Shown here: positions 1 through 9,732 of the stretch, in pieces
How the letters are laid out: each line of letters starts with the position of its first letter
Numbering within the stretch: the stretch's first letter is position 1
NCBI GenBank assembly: GCA_029259935.1
Contig: JAJDEH010000443.1
Span: forward strand, 1-53,085
Length of the DNA stretch: 53,085 nt
Source: Planctomycetota bacterium
GTDB lineage: Bacteria > Planctomycetota > Planctomycetia > Pirellulales > Pirellulaceae
Direction of reading: 5' to 3'
Translations under genes and position numbers: made by a program
Notes under the pieces: model-generated
Database searches by the model: none
Told to the model about the DNA's origin: nothing
Seen by the model: the letters and a program-made list of their open reading frames with translations, nothing else

Positions 1-1261
1 CGCGTGGTGGTACCGTGTGGAACGAGAGGAACTGGGTCATCTCCCAGGGCTTGATGGTCGGATTGCCGTCGGCGTCGGCGGCCACCGCGTGAAACATCAC
101 GGCATCGGCGTCGATGTTCCCGTGCTCGTCGACTCCGCCACTCCGGAAGATTTCGCTCCCGTCCGCGTCGAAGGCTTCGACGTCCAGCCACATCTGGCGC
201 ACTTCGACCAAGCTGGTAGGCAAGTTATGTCCGGCGGTTTCATTCGTCACCCGGATGTCGAAGTCCACCCTTTCGCCAGGTGCCACCGAATCCGGCAGCA
301 TCAACTCCAACGACGCCGCGCTTTGAAGCAGAGTTTCCGCCATCTTGGCATGCTCGTCGGCTCCCAGCAGTTTTGTGACAGCCGCATTTCCGCCCACGAA
401 ATTATGGCTCGATATATGATCACGCCGCGGACTCTTGGCCGTGGCACGGCCTGGGTTGCTGACGCGTTGCAGAGTTCGCGCGGTCTGTATTGCCAACTCA
501 ACCGGCTGCATATGGCAGTCCTGACACTGAATGCCCTTCTCCGCGTAGATGCTGCCCTTCCACTCTTCATAAGTGCGTTCGATGACGAAGCCATTGACCG
601 GATGGACCACGCCATGGCAGTTCGCGCAGAATTCGGATCGTCTTATTAGGTCGTTAGCAACGGTTGCCCGGCCACGCTGCAGGCAACGTCGTTCGGCATA
701 GGGGCCCCGGATCGGTCCCCCCGGGTCGGTCACGAAGCTGGCATTCGCCGGCAAGGAGTCGGAAGTCGCCAGATTCGATTTGCTGATCGAATGACAGACG
801 ACGCAACTGACTCCTTCGTGGACGGGCGGACCAAACTCTTCCAGGCCCTCGGGAGCGCCGTGTCCGGAAACGACCAACGGCGACGAGTGGCAGCCCATGC
901 AGAGGCGGTCGGTCAGTCCGTCGGTTTCCTGACTTGCCGTACGGTACAGGGCTCGAAAGACCGGGTCGTGAAATGCTGCGGCATGCATCGACCCCTGCCA
1001 CTCTTTCCCAATCCGCTCATGACACCGCATGCAGTCGGCGTTGGAAGCGTAGTTGTCGAGCGAAACCGGCTGGCCATCCGGAGTAGTCTGCGCCGACGGG
1101 AAGAACACGGATGCCTTGGCGTCGCCCTCACCGGTACTCAACGGGCCGCCCGCTGGGCCACCCTCCACGGGCTGATCGGCCCTCTGGCCACAGGACGTCA
1201 GCAGGAACGCTGCCAGCGTGGCGGCAAGCAGACACGGCATTGTCGCAAAACCTGCGGTCAT
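1..1261 (-). CDS. Multihaem (at least five haems) cytochrome c lipoprotein, C-terminus beyond window
   Basis: I translated this frame by hand; it stays open to the window edge (420 codons visible). The ATG at 1261 gives a lipoprotein signal peptide with lipobox LTSC (lipidated Cys24); an in-frame ATG at 1240 is the alternative start. Five CxxCH haem sites are visible: CMRCH (77-81), CMGCH (121-125), CVVCH (153-157), CANCH (212-216) and CQDCH (246-250). A beta-rich region follows (about 290-400) with the phrase VTNETAGHNLPTS, as found in multihaem 'cytochrome c family' proteins related to the cytochrome c554 fold. The expected role is an exported, membrane-anchored electron carrier or oxidoreductase; the substrate cannot be read from sequence. 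AAAGGA lies immediately upstream of the 1261 ATG. No downstream gene is visible. Confidence 0.85.
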   Translation of the reverse strand, partial: MTAGFATMPCLLAATLAAFLLTSCGQRADQPVEGGPAGGPLSTGEGDAKASVFFPSAQTTPDGQPVSLDNYASNADCMRCHERIGKEWQGSMHAAAFHDPVFRALYRTASQETDGLTDRLCMGCHSSPLVVSGHGAPEGLEEFGPPVHEGVSCVVCHSISKSNLATSDSLPANASFVTDPGGPIRGPYAERRCLQRGRATVANDLIRRSEFCANCHGVVHPVNGFVIERTYEEWKGSIYAEKGIQCQDCHMQPVELAIQTARTLQRVSNPGRATAKSPRRDHISSHNFVGGNAAVTKLLGADEHAKMAETLLQSAASLELMLPDSVAPGERVDFDIRVTNETAGHNLPTSLVEVRQMWLDVEAFDADGSEIFRSGGVDEHGNIDADAVMFHAVAADADGNPTIKPWEMTQFLSFHTVPPR

Positions 1262-2016
1262 TCCTTTGCGACATTCGTCCACGTCCGGCCTGCATAAATT
1301 TCCAATAAGCTCAAGGGGACAGTTGCATGGACTGCGGGGAACGCCAAGCCGGTTTTGAGACTGTCGACGTGTCATGAATCTTCGTCCAATTCAGTCCGAT
1401 CGGAAATCCCGGCGGCCTCGCAAACCGACTTCGGAGCAATTAGGCGGGAAACAACAACATCATATCATGAATGCGGTGGTTCGTTCAGTTGTCCACCAGT
1501 GCAGTTTACGGTTGATGGAAAAATGCGTTGGTCGATGCGAGCCAAGCAGATTGGCGGATGATTGCGATTGCGCCACGAGCAAGAGCCATGGTTATTCAGA
1601 TGACTTCGACCGCGTCCGCCTGATGCAACGTTGCGACCGCCATGAGGTTTGCCCGAGAATGGGGCTAAGAGTCGAGACGTAGCAAGGGACAACCGTGGTT
1701 CCTCGAAACAACCAAAGCGTGAGCCGGCGGAACGCGTGATCAGCTTGGCAGCTACTCCGAAAAGAGATTTGATCTCAGTTCACCCCTTTCGCTTTGAGGA
1801 ATCCGATGCGCCAACGAAAACGGTGGAGTTTCGAATTGTCCGAGAGTACGTATGAATTCCTAGGAATCCTCGCTTCTGCCGGCGTCGTTGGTCGTTCAAC
1901 TGACAGTCAACCTCGACGTGTTTTCAATGGAATGTCAAGCTGACGCCCATCGCCGCGATGTGCCCATTCACTTCACACTCTACCATCGAAGCTGAGTCTG
2001 CCACGGGTGACCGCCA
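1262..2016. other. Intergenic stretch without a convincing gene
   Basis: Short open frames exist on both strands (for example 1374-1682 + and 1649-1855 +), but none has a recognisable motif, a good ribosome binding site or planctomycete-like protein composition. A GGGGACA word occurs near 1315, similar to the inverted GGGGACAT pair at 37876-37937. Otherwise I see nothing here beyond the likely promoter of the cytochrome gene. Confidence 0.4.
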
Positions 2017-3975
2017 CTAACGTGACAAGTCCAACTGCTCAAAGCTGCGTAGCAGCTTCTCTACGTCGGCAAAATATTTATCGTGCTTCAATTCGCTCGC
2101 GATCACGTTCAATATGTAGCCAGCCTTTCCTTTGGTCCAGATGAATTCAGTTGTCTTAATCGTGCCGGTTTCCTTGGCGTTGGGTGCCCGTTGGAATGCG
2201 AACAATTGTCCTTTGACACCACCAACTTCAAATTTTTCACTCCTGAGTACTTTGAAATCCGTGTACAGGGCCGTAAATCGCGCACGGCGCGGAACAACTA
2301 AGATGCGAGGATTTAATTCCGACGGCAGTGTGAACGCTGCAAAGTGGATTAGCACGTCCTCGTCCGGCACTTTGAACCGGATGGTTGCAACGCCAGCTTG
2401 CGATTTGTCCACGAGCATCCAACTATCGCGCGGTGCTGTCAGGCGACACACGTAGTCGACATTCGTATATTTTTTACCGTCTACACCCGTTTTCAGCTTT
2501 GTCGATATTGGGGGCGACTGCTTGAAGTCCGCCACTGTGATTGCAAGGCTATCCGTCAAGCCAAATCTCACTTTCTGTGTACCCATTACGGTATCGCTAT
2601 GTACGAACTTGATCAGCGAAAACGAGCTTCCAACTTCGTTCGCGGTCGAATCGACCGTGATCCACTCGCCAACGTAAGCCTCGTTCCACATGTGGCCAAC
2701 CCAATGGCCACCGACAAGCCTCTCGCCAAGAACAATCCGCACGGGGATACCGATTGAGCGGGAAAGCGACGCGAAGAGTGTGGCATACTCACTGCACTTA
2801 CCCTCTTTCAAGTGAAGGACCTCCGGACCCGAGAGCGTCTCCGCGATTAAGCTTCCGCCGTTGAGATAACTTGAGATTTCTCGGCTAAGTACTCGAACCG
2901 CCGCCAGCGAATCAGAACTCCGCCCTGTCCACTGCCGAGCTTGACGCTTGATAGCTTCGTCGTCGGGTTTGATGTACCGTGTTGCGGCCAGATACGGCGC
3001 AAACCTTGCATCGTCGATTGGAAACTTCAGCGGTTTCTCAACTGGTTTCGATGCGGTGATCACAAGCGTTACGGCGTTCGATTCCGTAGCATCGGTCTTT
3101 TCAAGAATCTGCTGACGCTTGTCTTCGAGAATCAAATCATCAAACGGCACGTCCTTCCAGGTAAGCCGAACCTTCAGCGTTCTTAATCGGTCAGGGTGGC
3201 CAATGTCTTTGGACAGCGGGAACATCAACACGTCGCGGCCAACAAGCTTCCGATAGTGAAGGTCCGCAGCTTCATCTTCGGAACATGAAACCATACGAAC
3301 TGGCGGCCTGCGAAATTTGGTCTCTCGACGAATCCCGTCCTGGCCAAACGACATGATTCCTCGTCCCAGTTCCGTTCCCAGATCAACAGTCCAAACGTGA
3401 CCAGACGCCTGCTCCCCCTGCTTAATCGCCGTTGCCTTATGTGCGTACCATCCATCAGAATCCAGTAGAGTGAACTCCACCCGCTTTTGGTCCATTCCCC
3501 GCGAATGATCGTTCAAGAAATCATCCAAGCAGGTGCTGGGTACGACCTTGCCGCGCACGTCAATGCTGCGAGTCCACGACAGCTCGCCACGTTCGAATCG
3601 CAGACGCAGTTCGCCGTTGTTTATGCTGCCCACAATTAGAGCCTCGCCGGATTCGGTTTTGCGCCGCACCCGCACGGAAACAGGTTTGTAATCGGCGGTA
3701 ACAACATACTCCGTTTGATTGAGCAACTCCTGCCGCCGCGAGCCGAACAGATCTATCAGCGTTCGCGACTCGACCATGTAACGAAAGTGGTCGCCCGGTC
3801 CTTTCGCAACCGTCACATGTTCAGATCCAAATCGCTGACCATCGGCAACATACGCATGCCATGTTTCACGCGGCCGTGGCTCTGCCGTGACCCTGCCATT
3901 CAGCAAGAACAGACAGGCAAGTACGCTGAGCGTTACCCATGGAAACGGATGGCAGAGACAGCTTTTCGTTAACAT
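2017..3975 (-). CDS. Secreted transglutaminase-like protein
   Basis: 652 residues with an N-terminal signal peptide (hydrophobic core about 13-26, cleavage near VTAEP). Residues about 360-450 form a transglutaminase-like (papain-fold) domain with the Cys-His-Asp triad in place: Cys394 in KEGKCSEYA, His428 in GHMWNEAY and Asp442 in ITVDS. This superfamily contains transglutaminases and peptidases acting on amide bonds, and the triad suggests an active enzyme. About 340 residues precede the domain, with no recognised fold, and an uncharacterised 170-residue C-terminal domain follows (520-650, beta-rich, ending in an amphipathic helix). The expected location is the periplasm or cell surface. It lies 71 bp downstream of the PadR/HAAS pair on the same strand, so it may be part of that transcript. 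Substrate unknown. Confidence 0.85.
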   Translation of the reverse strand: MLTKSCLCHPFPWVTLSVLACLFLLNGRVTAEPRPRETWHAYVADGQRFGSEHVTVAKGPGDHFRYMVESRTLIDLFGSRRQELLNQTEYVVTADYKPVSVRVRRKTESGEALIVGSINNGELRLRFERGELSWTRSIDVRGKVVPSTCLDDFLNDHSRGMDQKRVEFTLLDSDGWYAHKATAIKQGEQASGHVWTVDLGTELGRGIMSFGQDGIRRETKFRRPPVRMVSCSEDEAADLHYRKLVGRDVLMFPLSKDIGHPDRLRTLKVRLTWKDVPFDDLILEDKRQQILEKTDATESNAVTLVITASKPVEKPLKFPIDDARFAPYLAATRYIKPDDEAIKRQARQWTGRSSDSLAAVRVLSREISSYLNGGSLIAETLSGPEVLHLKEGKCSEYATLFASLSRSIGIPVRIVLGERLVGGHWVGHMWNEAYVGEWITVDSTANEVGSSFSLIKFVHSDTVMGTQKVRFGLTDSLAITVADFKQSPPISTKLKTGVDGKKYTNVDYVCRLTAPRDSWMLVDKSQAGVATIRFKVPDEDVLIHFAAFTLPSELNPRILVVPRRARFTALYTDFKVLRSEKFEVGGVKGQLFAFQRAPNAKETGTIKTTEFIWTKGKAGYILNVIASELKHDKYFADVEKLLRSFEQLDLSR

Positions 3976-4046
3976 CGCGATCTCCTTGGATCAGTTTATT
4001 TTGGGCGATGTTGCCTGCTTTGGCTGACAACCTCGCCCATCCGACA

Positions 4047-4814
4047 TCAATCATCCAAAATTAAAGAGCTCCACGGCCTGCTGCGCACCGCTTCGATCGC
4101 AGCAAGCCGCGCAAGGACGGCGAAGCCCAAAGGCGTCAAGCACGTCACCGCGAGCCAGCCGGGCAACAGCGTCAAACTTATGCCAAAATCAATCGGGGCA
4201 ATCAGCAGGAACCCCCAGCCCGTGCCAAAGACCGTCAGCGCTGCCAACACGCACAACCCGCTGGCCACCCGCCATGAACGTGGCTGCAACAGTCCCGCTT
4301 CGAGCTGACGACACATGGCATGACTGATCAGCGTAAAGACCGCAACATTGGCGATGAACCAGCAACCCAATGCAACAATAAATCGAACTTGCAAGGCAAA
4401 TTCGAGAGACACTCGATTGGCACTTGGGCCGATTCCCGCAACACTCAAGACGTGGACGCCACCGAGGGTGACAACACTGAGGAGCGTGAAAAACAGTAGA
4501 GATGTTCCGACTATTCGCGATGCATGACGCAATTTCGTTTCGTGTTTTCGCTGCCCAACCCAGCGGTCTATCGAGGCCACGGCGCGTTCGAGCCTGGAAA
4601 CGGACCGCTGCAGTTCTCGTGTCAAATCAGCAGGCTGTCCAAATCGACGGCACGCTTGCGCGATCGCGGCCTGCTCGTCATCCGCTTGCTCCAGTTCTTG
4701 TTCGCAGATCGAAGTGATGTGTGCGTACAACTCCTCGCGCATATTGCACTTCGTTGATTCCTCGGCGCACACGGGCCGCACTGCACGTTCGACGTGGATC
4801 ATGAGTTGCTTCAT
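4047..4814 (-). CDS. HAAS-type membrane protein paired with PadR
   Basis: 255 residues from the ATG at 4814, which overlaps the padR stop in an ATGA arrangement; a longer in-frame start at 4862 would lie inside padR and is less likely. The first about 80 residues form a helical domain (EELYAHITSICEQELEQ, then ARRFG-like ACRRFGQPADL) of the HAAS/DUF1700 type that typically accompanies PadR regulators. Four or five transmembrane helices follow (starting around residues 105, 145, 185 and 215). HAAS proteins are thought to be membrane partners or signal inputs for PadR regulators; the signal here is unknown. The overlap shows tight translational coupling. Confidence 0.75.
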   Translation of the reverse strand: MKQLMIHVERAVRPVCAEESTKCNMREELYAHITSICEQELEQADDEQAAIAQACRRFGQPADLTRELQRSVSRLERAVASIDRWVGQRKHETKLRHASRIVGTSLLFFTLLSVVTLGGVHVLSVAGIGPSANRVSLEFALQVRFIVALGCWFIANVAVFTLISHAMCRQLEAGLLQPRSWRVASGLCVLAALTVFGTGWGFLLIAPIDFGISLTLLPGWLAVTCLTPLGFAVLARLAAIEAVRSRPWSSLILDD

Positions 4815-5155
4815 GACGGCGCTCCTACGATGGCTCCAATGACGGAAGTAAAGTGCATCCATTGCTGCCGACCATCGCTCAGCTTCCGTTTGCCCTTTGC
4901 CGTCAGCCGATAGATGCGCCGTCGCGGACCTCGCCGCTGGCTATTGCCCGTTTCCCACTTCGCTTTCACGAACCCGCTCTTCTCAAGACGATAGAGCGCC
5001 GGATAAAGCGACCCTTCTTTCAGTGTCAGCGCTCCGCATCCGGCGTTTTCGAGCCGGCGCCACACTTCAAACCCGTGAGCCTCACCTTGTTCCAGCACCG
5101 ACAAAACCATCGTTCCCAGATGCCCACGCAACGAGTCTCCACTAATTGGTTGCAT
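4811..5155 (-). CDS. PadR-family transcriptional regulator
   Basis: 114 residues, the usual length of short PadR proteins. It has a winged-helix fold with the family hallmarks: MVLSVLEQGEAHGFEVWRRL (recognition helix region), the LKEGSLYPALYRLEKSGFV segment and the wing, followed by RRRIYRLTAKGKRKL. PadR proteins are dimeric repressors, often autoregulated. A GGGAG ribosome site lies about 11 bases before the ATG. It overlaps the HAAS-type gene by 4 bp. A perfect dyad 43 bp upstream (5198-5218) is a good candidate operator. The cue is unknown. Confidence 0.92.
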   Translation of the reverse strand: MQPISGDSLRGHLGTMVLSVLEQGEAHGFEVWRRLENAGCGALTLKEGSLYPALYRLEKSGFVKAKWETGNSQRRGPRRRIYRLTAKGKRKLSDGRQQWMHFTSVIGAIVGAPS

Positions 5156-5197
5156 AGCTACAAGCTCCCGTCACGTTTCATTATTTGCTCACGACAA

Positions 5198-5218
5198 CTA
5201 TTTATACAGACTAAATAG
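5198..5218. promoter_or_regulatory. Candidate PadR operator, perfect 7+7+7 dyad
   Basis: CTATTTA (5198-5204), a 7-base spacer, and TAAATAG (5212-5218) form a perfect inverted repeat. It sits 43 bp upstream of the padR start in an AT-rich patch that stands out from its GC-rich surroundings. Autorepression through such a dyad is usual for PadR regulators; that this one is bound is inference. Confidence 0.5.
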
Positions 5219-5430
5219 AAGCCGGTCAATGGGCGGAGCAGGCCGAAACGACGAAGCCTCCTTGATCCGTCCTGCGTGTTACGACTCATGAAAATCCGCG
5301 TCCCACAATTGGTGGGTTTCTCGGTGTTCCCTCGTCGCTTCCCGAAGACTACCAAGGACTTGAGCTGATGAATCTCGAAAACTCATCTCAACGTGCGCAA
5401 GCACAAAGATGTAGCGGCCAACCAACCCAG

Positions 5431-7938
5431 TCAAATTCGGCGCATGATGACGCTTGCCAGTAACAGCGCCAGCGCCGCGAAATACAAGTAGTGGTCCACC
5501 GAAGTGCGGCGGTGGACCGGAGACAGGTCTTCGCGAATTAACTGGGGCGAAAGGGGCTTGAGTTCGGCCAGCGGTGGCGGCAGTACATTCGAGAGGCGGT
5601 ATTCGGCTGGATAGGGCCGATGGTAGTGCAGTACCTTGAGCTTGTCGTGCTCAAGATCGCGCAGGCGGACTGTGAGCCGTTGATGATCACCCAGCGGAAT
5701 TCGCGTGTGATAGCGACCCAGCCCCGTCTGTTGAACATCAATCTCGTGGACGAGTCCGTCTTGGTCGAGCGCGGACACATCCCATCTCACGTTGCTAACG
5801 GGAGTGCCGTCGCCGGCCGACCGCATGATGTTGAGGTTCCAGCCGGCGGCATCCGATTGGCGGTCGATTTGCACGCCTTCGGTATCTGTTCTGCGCAGCA
5901 CGCCGCGTAGCGCCTGCGCCCAGAACTGGCCGCACTGATCCCAAGCCAGCCATTCACCGCCCCAGCGTTCGGTCAGATCGCTAGTGAAGGCCATGCCCGT
6001 TCCCAAGCCATAGCGCGAAACGGCCAGCAGCGGGTCTCCCGTTTCCGCGACGAGCAGCAACTGGGCCGTCGGCTTCGCTTCGGTCATTACATAGCCCAGC
6101 GAAAACGGGAAATCATCCTCGCCATAACCGCTCAACATCGGATGGTCGCCCGTCCGCACGGTAGCGAACAGATCCTCTTTGATGGCCGAACGCGAAGCCT
6201 GCATGGTTTCCTTGGTGAAGATTTGCGGGACGTTCGCCGGATCGTTGGTTTCGTAGTAACGTCCACGTCCGATTTCAGCGATGCCCGACAGCAGTTGCCG
6301 ATCGGCCCCGCCCAAAGCTACCGTCGAAACGGTGATGCCGGCGTCGGCCATGCCTTGGGTGAGCCCCTCGTGGTCGGCAGGCTGCGTATGCCCGTCGCTC
6401 AGCAGAATCATGTGACGAATTTTGGCTGGCGCGTTTTCCAGCATGTCCTTGGCGGCAACCATCGCCGGATACATGTACGTTCCGCCACCCGCGGTCAACG
6501 AATCGATCGAAGCATTGACCGCGTCCGAGTCGGTGGCGCTGCGCATCTCGCTGATAATGTATGGCTGGCCATCGAAACCCACCACGCCGATCATGTCGCG
6601 CGGACCGAGCAATTCGACGGCTGCCTTGGCCGCCTGTCGCGCTAAGGCAATCGGCATACCGTCCATGGACCCCGACTTGTCGATGACGAGTGTCATGGCC
6701 AGCGACGGTTTTTCTTTTTCCTTTTCAAAGCGCGAAACCAGCGGCAAGACCTCTTCGACGGGAGTCTTGTAGTACCCGCCGAGCCCGAAACTGTTGTCTG
6801 AACCGAGCATCACGAGCCCGCCGCCAAAGTCGATGACGTAGCGCTTCAGCAACTCCAACTGCCGAGGCGCCAGGGAAGTGGCTGACAAATTCGCCAGTAC
6901 AATCGCGTCGAAGGCAAGCAATTGCTCCATCGAGCCGGGCAGGCCGAACTTGCCGCGTACATCGATCTCCATATCTTGTTCCCGGAGGGCCCGCGAGAAC
7001 GGGCGCATATCGTTTGGCTCTTCGTGCAGGATCAGCACGCGCGGCTTACCGCGCACTTGCACGGTACACAATTCTTGATTGTTCATGGGAAAGTGGTCCT
7101 CGTCAGGCACCAACTCGGCCATCCATACGCTGGCCCCAGGCGTGGTCATGTTCACGTCGAAATGGACCAGATTCTGTTTGTCCGGCTGTAACGCAACGGC
7201 CTGATCGGCGACGGCCACGCCTTTGTGAATAATTCGCAGCTTGCCGCCAATTGGCTTATTGGACGCCAGCTTGACCGTCATGCGGATCACTTCACCTTGA
7301 AAGGCGTTGGGCGTCGAAGGCTCAATGGAAACGACTGCCGCTTCGGGACGGGCCAGTCCTTGAATCCGATTCAAACGAACGTTAATTTGCTCTTCTTGCA
7401 TTTGCCGCAGCGCGGCGGCGAGGTCGGTATGTGTCTCCTGCCCGTCTGAGTAGAGTATGACGCGTCGCGACTTACCGGCCGGAAACGCGAGCCGGGTCTC
7501 CAGCAATGCGTCCGCCACTCGGCTGGCACTACGAAACTGGTCGTCAGCCAGGCCGGTTTCCCACTCGCCGAGAACCTTCTTGAGTTCTTCGGGCGTTTCC
7601 ATCCGCCGGATGCCGCCGGCGATCGCGAACAGCGACCAACTATCGCTCGAATGCAAATCGCCGATCGCCTGTTTGATTTCATCGGTCGCGGCCCGGGCGG
7701 ATGTGAGATCGACCGACTGCGAAACGTCAACCAGAAAGACGACATGCAGATCGTCGCTTTGATCGGACCAAAACGGCCGACAGAGCGCCAGGATCAGCAG
7801 GACAAGGCCCGCAATGCGCAAAATGAAAGAAAGCCGACGCTTCCACGCCAATTGATCGACCAGGCTGTATCGTAAACCCAGCAGCAACAAAAATACAACG
7901 GCCAGCCACCACAGCGGTTGGAAGGTCATGAACTCCAT
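5431..7938 (-). CDS. Double-vWA membrane protein with glutamine-amidotransferase-like domain
   Basis: 835 residues. Two N-terminal transmembrane helices (about 8-25 and 36-55) precede a first vWA domain with MIDAS motif DVSQS (Asp71). A beta-rich segment follows (200-300), then a class-I glutamine-amidotransferase-like Rossmann domain (about 300-400; VLILHEEP start, FGGGLVMLGSDNSFGLGG), which lacks an evident catalytic Cys. A second vWA domain has a textbook MIDAS DKSGS (Asp420) and runs to about 580. A further beta domain follows, and a C-terminal helix (815-832) ends in MRRI. This architecture is common in planctomycetes next to BatA/DUF58/MoxR genes. The likely role is a metal-dependent protein-interaction scaffold in the envelope. 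It is the last gene of the cluster, 18 bp after the BatA-like gene. Confidence 0.88.
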   Translation of the reverse strand: MEFMTFQPLWWLAVVFLLLLGLRYSLVDQLAWKRRLSFILRIAGLVLLILALCRPFWSDQSDDLHVVFLVDVSQSVDLTSARAATDEIKQAIGDLHSSDSWSLFAIAGGIRRMETPEELKKVLGEWETGLADDQFRSASRVADALLETRLAFPAGKSRRVILYSDGQETHTDLAAALRQMQEEQINVRLNRIQGLARPEAAVVSIEPSTPNAFQGEVIRMTVKLASNKPIGGKLRIIHKGVAVADQAVALQPDKQNLVHFDVNMTTPGASVWMAELVPDEDHFPMNNQELCTVQVRGKPRVLILHEEPNDMRPFSRALREQDMEIDVRGKFGLPGSMEQLLAFDAIVLANLSATSLAPRQLELLKRYVIDFGGGLVMLGSDNSFGLGGYYKTPVEEVLPLVSRFEKEKEKPSLAMTLVIDKSGSMDGMPIALARQAAKAAVELLGPRDMIGVVGFDGQPYIISEMRSATDSDAVNASIDSLTAGGGTYMYPAMVAAKDMLENAPAKIRHMILLSDGHTQPADHEGLTQGMADAGITVSTVALGGADRQLLSGIAEIGRGRYYETNDPANVPQIFTKETMQASRSAIKEDLFATVRTGDHPMLSGYGEDDFPFSLGYVMTEAKPTAQLLLVAETGDPLLAVSRYGLGTGMAFTSDLTERWGGEWLAWDQCGQFWAQALRGVLRRTDTEGVQIDRQSDAAGWNLNIMRSAGDGTPVSNVRWDVSALDQDGLVHEIDVQQTGLGRYHTRIPLGDHQRLTVRLRDLEHDKLKVLHYHRPYPAEYRLSNVLPPPLAELKPLSPQLIREDLSPVHRRTSVDHYLYFAALALLLASVIMRRI

Positions 7939-7956
7939 GTCGGATCACTCCCTCCA

Positions 7957-9732
7957 TTAACCCACTTTGCGACGATGATACAGCAGTGACTCGGCTGTCA
8001 GCACCAGCACCGCCAACAATGTGAGCAACTGAGCCGGAGCCCAGCCGCGACTGATTGGCTGGGTGGTATCTTTCACCTGTTCATTGTCCAACAGCGTCTC
8101 TTCTTTGGAAAGCAGGCTGCAAGCTACCAGCCAATCACCACCCTCATTCTGTAATTCATAAAAGCCCAACCGCGCGAGTGGCGGCAGCCGCTTGCCGGTA
8201 ACATCGTATCGGTCGCCGGAGGGCCCGCTGACACTGGTTTGTTGATCGTCGCGCACGCCGGGCACGGTGACTGTGTCTCCCGGCCGATAGGATGCCATTA
8301 ACTGCTCTTCGCGTCCTGCCAGGTACGTCGACACGGAATGGACGAGTACGGGGAACCACGCGCTAAAATAAAACTCGGAGGCCACCGGATCCATGTTGAC
8401 CACGACCGCCGAGCGGCCATCTTTGCTGGCCCGGTAAATCAATGGTACGCCGTCGTCGCTGGCGACCCACACTTGTGCATCTTCGGGCGGTTCGAGTCTG
8501 CGAGCGCCTAAGAACGGGATTGTCGTCGGCTCAAGAAAACGCAAGGCCGGGTGATCTTCGATCAGCACACGCGGCGCTGGCGCTTCCACTTCTTCGCCTA
8601 TTCCCGACCACCAAGGAGACTCGCCGGCGGGTTGAAAGATCAACGCGTTATCCGCATCCGGCGTCAACGATTTGCCTAACACGATTCGCGGATTATTTTC
8701 GGTAAGCTCCAGTAGCCCGGCACCTCGAGAAAAGGCAGCGACACTGTTTTCCAGGAAGAACCGGTCGTCGGATTGGACCATCACCGGCACCGGTCGCGGT
8801 CGCTCGACCGCCAGATAGGCCACATTGTCTTTCGACAACGCGTCGTCGCCGTCAAGCGTCGCCAGCCAGCGGCCGGGCGGTGCGTTTTCCAAGGTGTAGA
8901 CCTGTGGCTGATTGACACCAGGTTCTACTTCCAGGGGGATCACTTTGAATAGGGTGTCCTTTCCCGTGTCGTCCATGCGCGAAACCAGCAGATCGATCTT
9001 CACTAGTTCGTCGTGCGTGGAAGCAACCTGAAAGTAGAAGCCCAATTGCAAGTCAGAACCGGGCAGGTATTGCATGTCGGTCGAAATAATGCCGATGTTC
9101 CGAGCCTCCTGGCCGACTTTTAGCAGTTCCACATAGTCTGGCATCGAATCACGGTCAAAACATCCGTCAGAGATCAGGATAACGCGATGTTGGCTGAACC
9201 ACTGGTTGTTGGAATCGAGCGCGCCGAACACATCCGACCGTTGACTATAGTCGGTCGACTCGACGCCGTTGACCGCATCCAGCAATTCTCGCGGGTTATC
9301 GGTCAGGTGCGAACGATACAGCAAGTCACGGCCCACGGTCGCCACGGCGGCGCGCTGGCTGCCGCTAAAGCCGCGAACAATATCCGCCGCAATCTCCTTG
9401 CCTCGCTCCAGGCGAGTTCGATTGCCGTCGCGGGCGTTCATCGATGCGCTATGGTCCAACAATATCAAGGCGTCTTTGCGTTCGTCGCCGGTCCACCGTG
9501 GCCCCGCGAGCGCCACGGCAACCGCGGAAAAGGCCAATGCCATCAGCAGCAGCGACCAGAAATCACGCAGGCGGCGCCACAAGCTTGTCGTTCGCTTTTC
9601 TTGAAGGATCTTTTCCCAAAGAAAGTACGCCGTGGTACTCTTACGGCGGGGCCGTACTTTAAGGAAGTAAACTGCTACCAGCGGAAGCAAGCTGATAAAC
9701 GCCCAAAAGAAAAGCGGATTCGCGAACGTCAC
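7957..9732 (-). CDS. BatA-like vWA membrane protein
   Basis: 591 residues. The N-terminus is a classic BatA/aerotolerance domain (FANPLFFWAFISLLPLVAVY, then a second helix LLLMALAFSAVAVALAGPRW). A vWA domain with MIDAS motif DHSAS (Asp93) follows, running to about residue 235. Then come beta-rich extracytoplasmic domains and a C-terminal transmembrane helix (LLTLLAVLVLTAESLLY). BatA-type proteins anchor vWA domains at the membrane and act with MoxR ATPases; the client is not known here. Its start overlaps the end of the DUF58 gene by 4 bp (ATGA), so translation is coupled. Confidence 0.88.
   Translation of the reverse strand: MTFANPLFFWAFISLLPLVAVYFLKVRPRRKSTTAYFLWEKILQEKRTTSLWRRLRDFWSLLLMALAFSAVAVALAGPRWTGDERKDALILLDHSASMNARDGNRTRLERGKEIAADIVRGFSGSQRAAVATVGRDLLYRSHLTDNPRELLDAVNGVESTDYSQRSDVFGALDSNNQWFSQHRVILISDGCFDRDSMPDYVELLKVGQEARNIGIISTDMQYLPGSDLQLGFYFQVASTHDELVKIDLLVSRMDDTGKDTLFKVIPLEVEPGVNQPQVYTLENAPPGRWLATLDGDDALSKDNVAYLAVERPRPVPVMVQSDDRFFLENSVAAFSRGAGLLELTENNPRIVLGKSLTPDADNALIFQPAGESPWWSGIGEEVEAPAPRVLIEDHPALRFLEPTTIPFLGARRLEPPEDAQVWVASDDGVPLIYRASKDGRSAVVVNMDPVASEFYFSAWFPVLVHSVSTYLAGREEQLMASYRPGDTVTVPGVRDDQQTSVSGPSGDRYDVTGKRLPPLARLGFYELQNEGGDWLVACSLLSKEETLLDNEQVKDTTQPISRGWAPAQLLTLLAVLVLTAESLLYHRRKVG

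Noticed and set aside
17..649. A 210-codon plus-strand frame
   Set aside because: It is the shadow of the multihaem cytochrome gene on the other strand, which has five CxxCH motifs and a lipobox.
1649..1855. 68-codon plus-strand frame
   Set aside because: No ribosome site or motif; length is compatible with chance.
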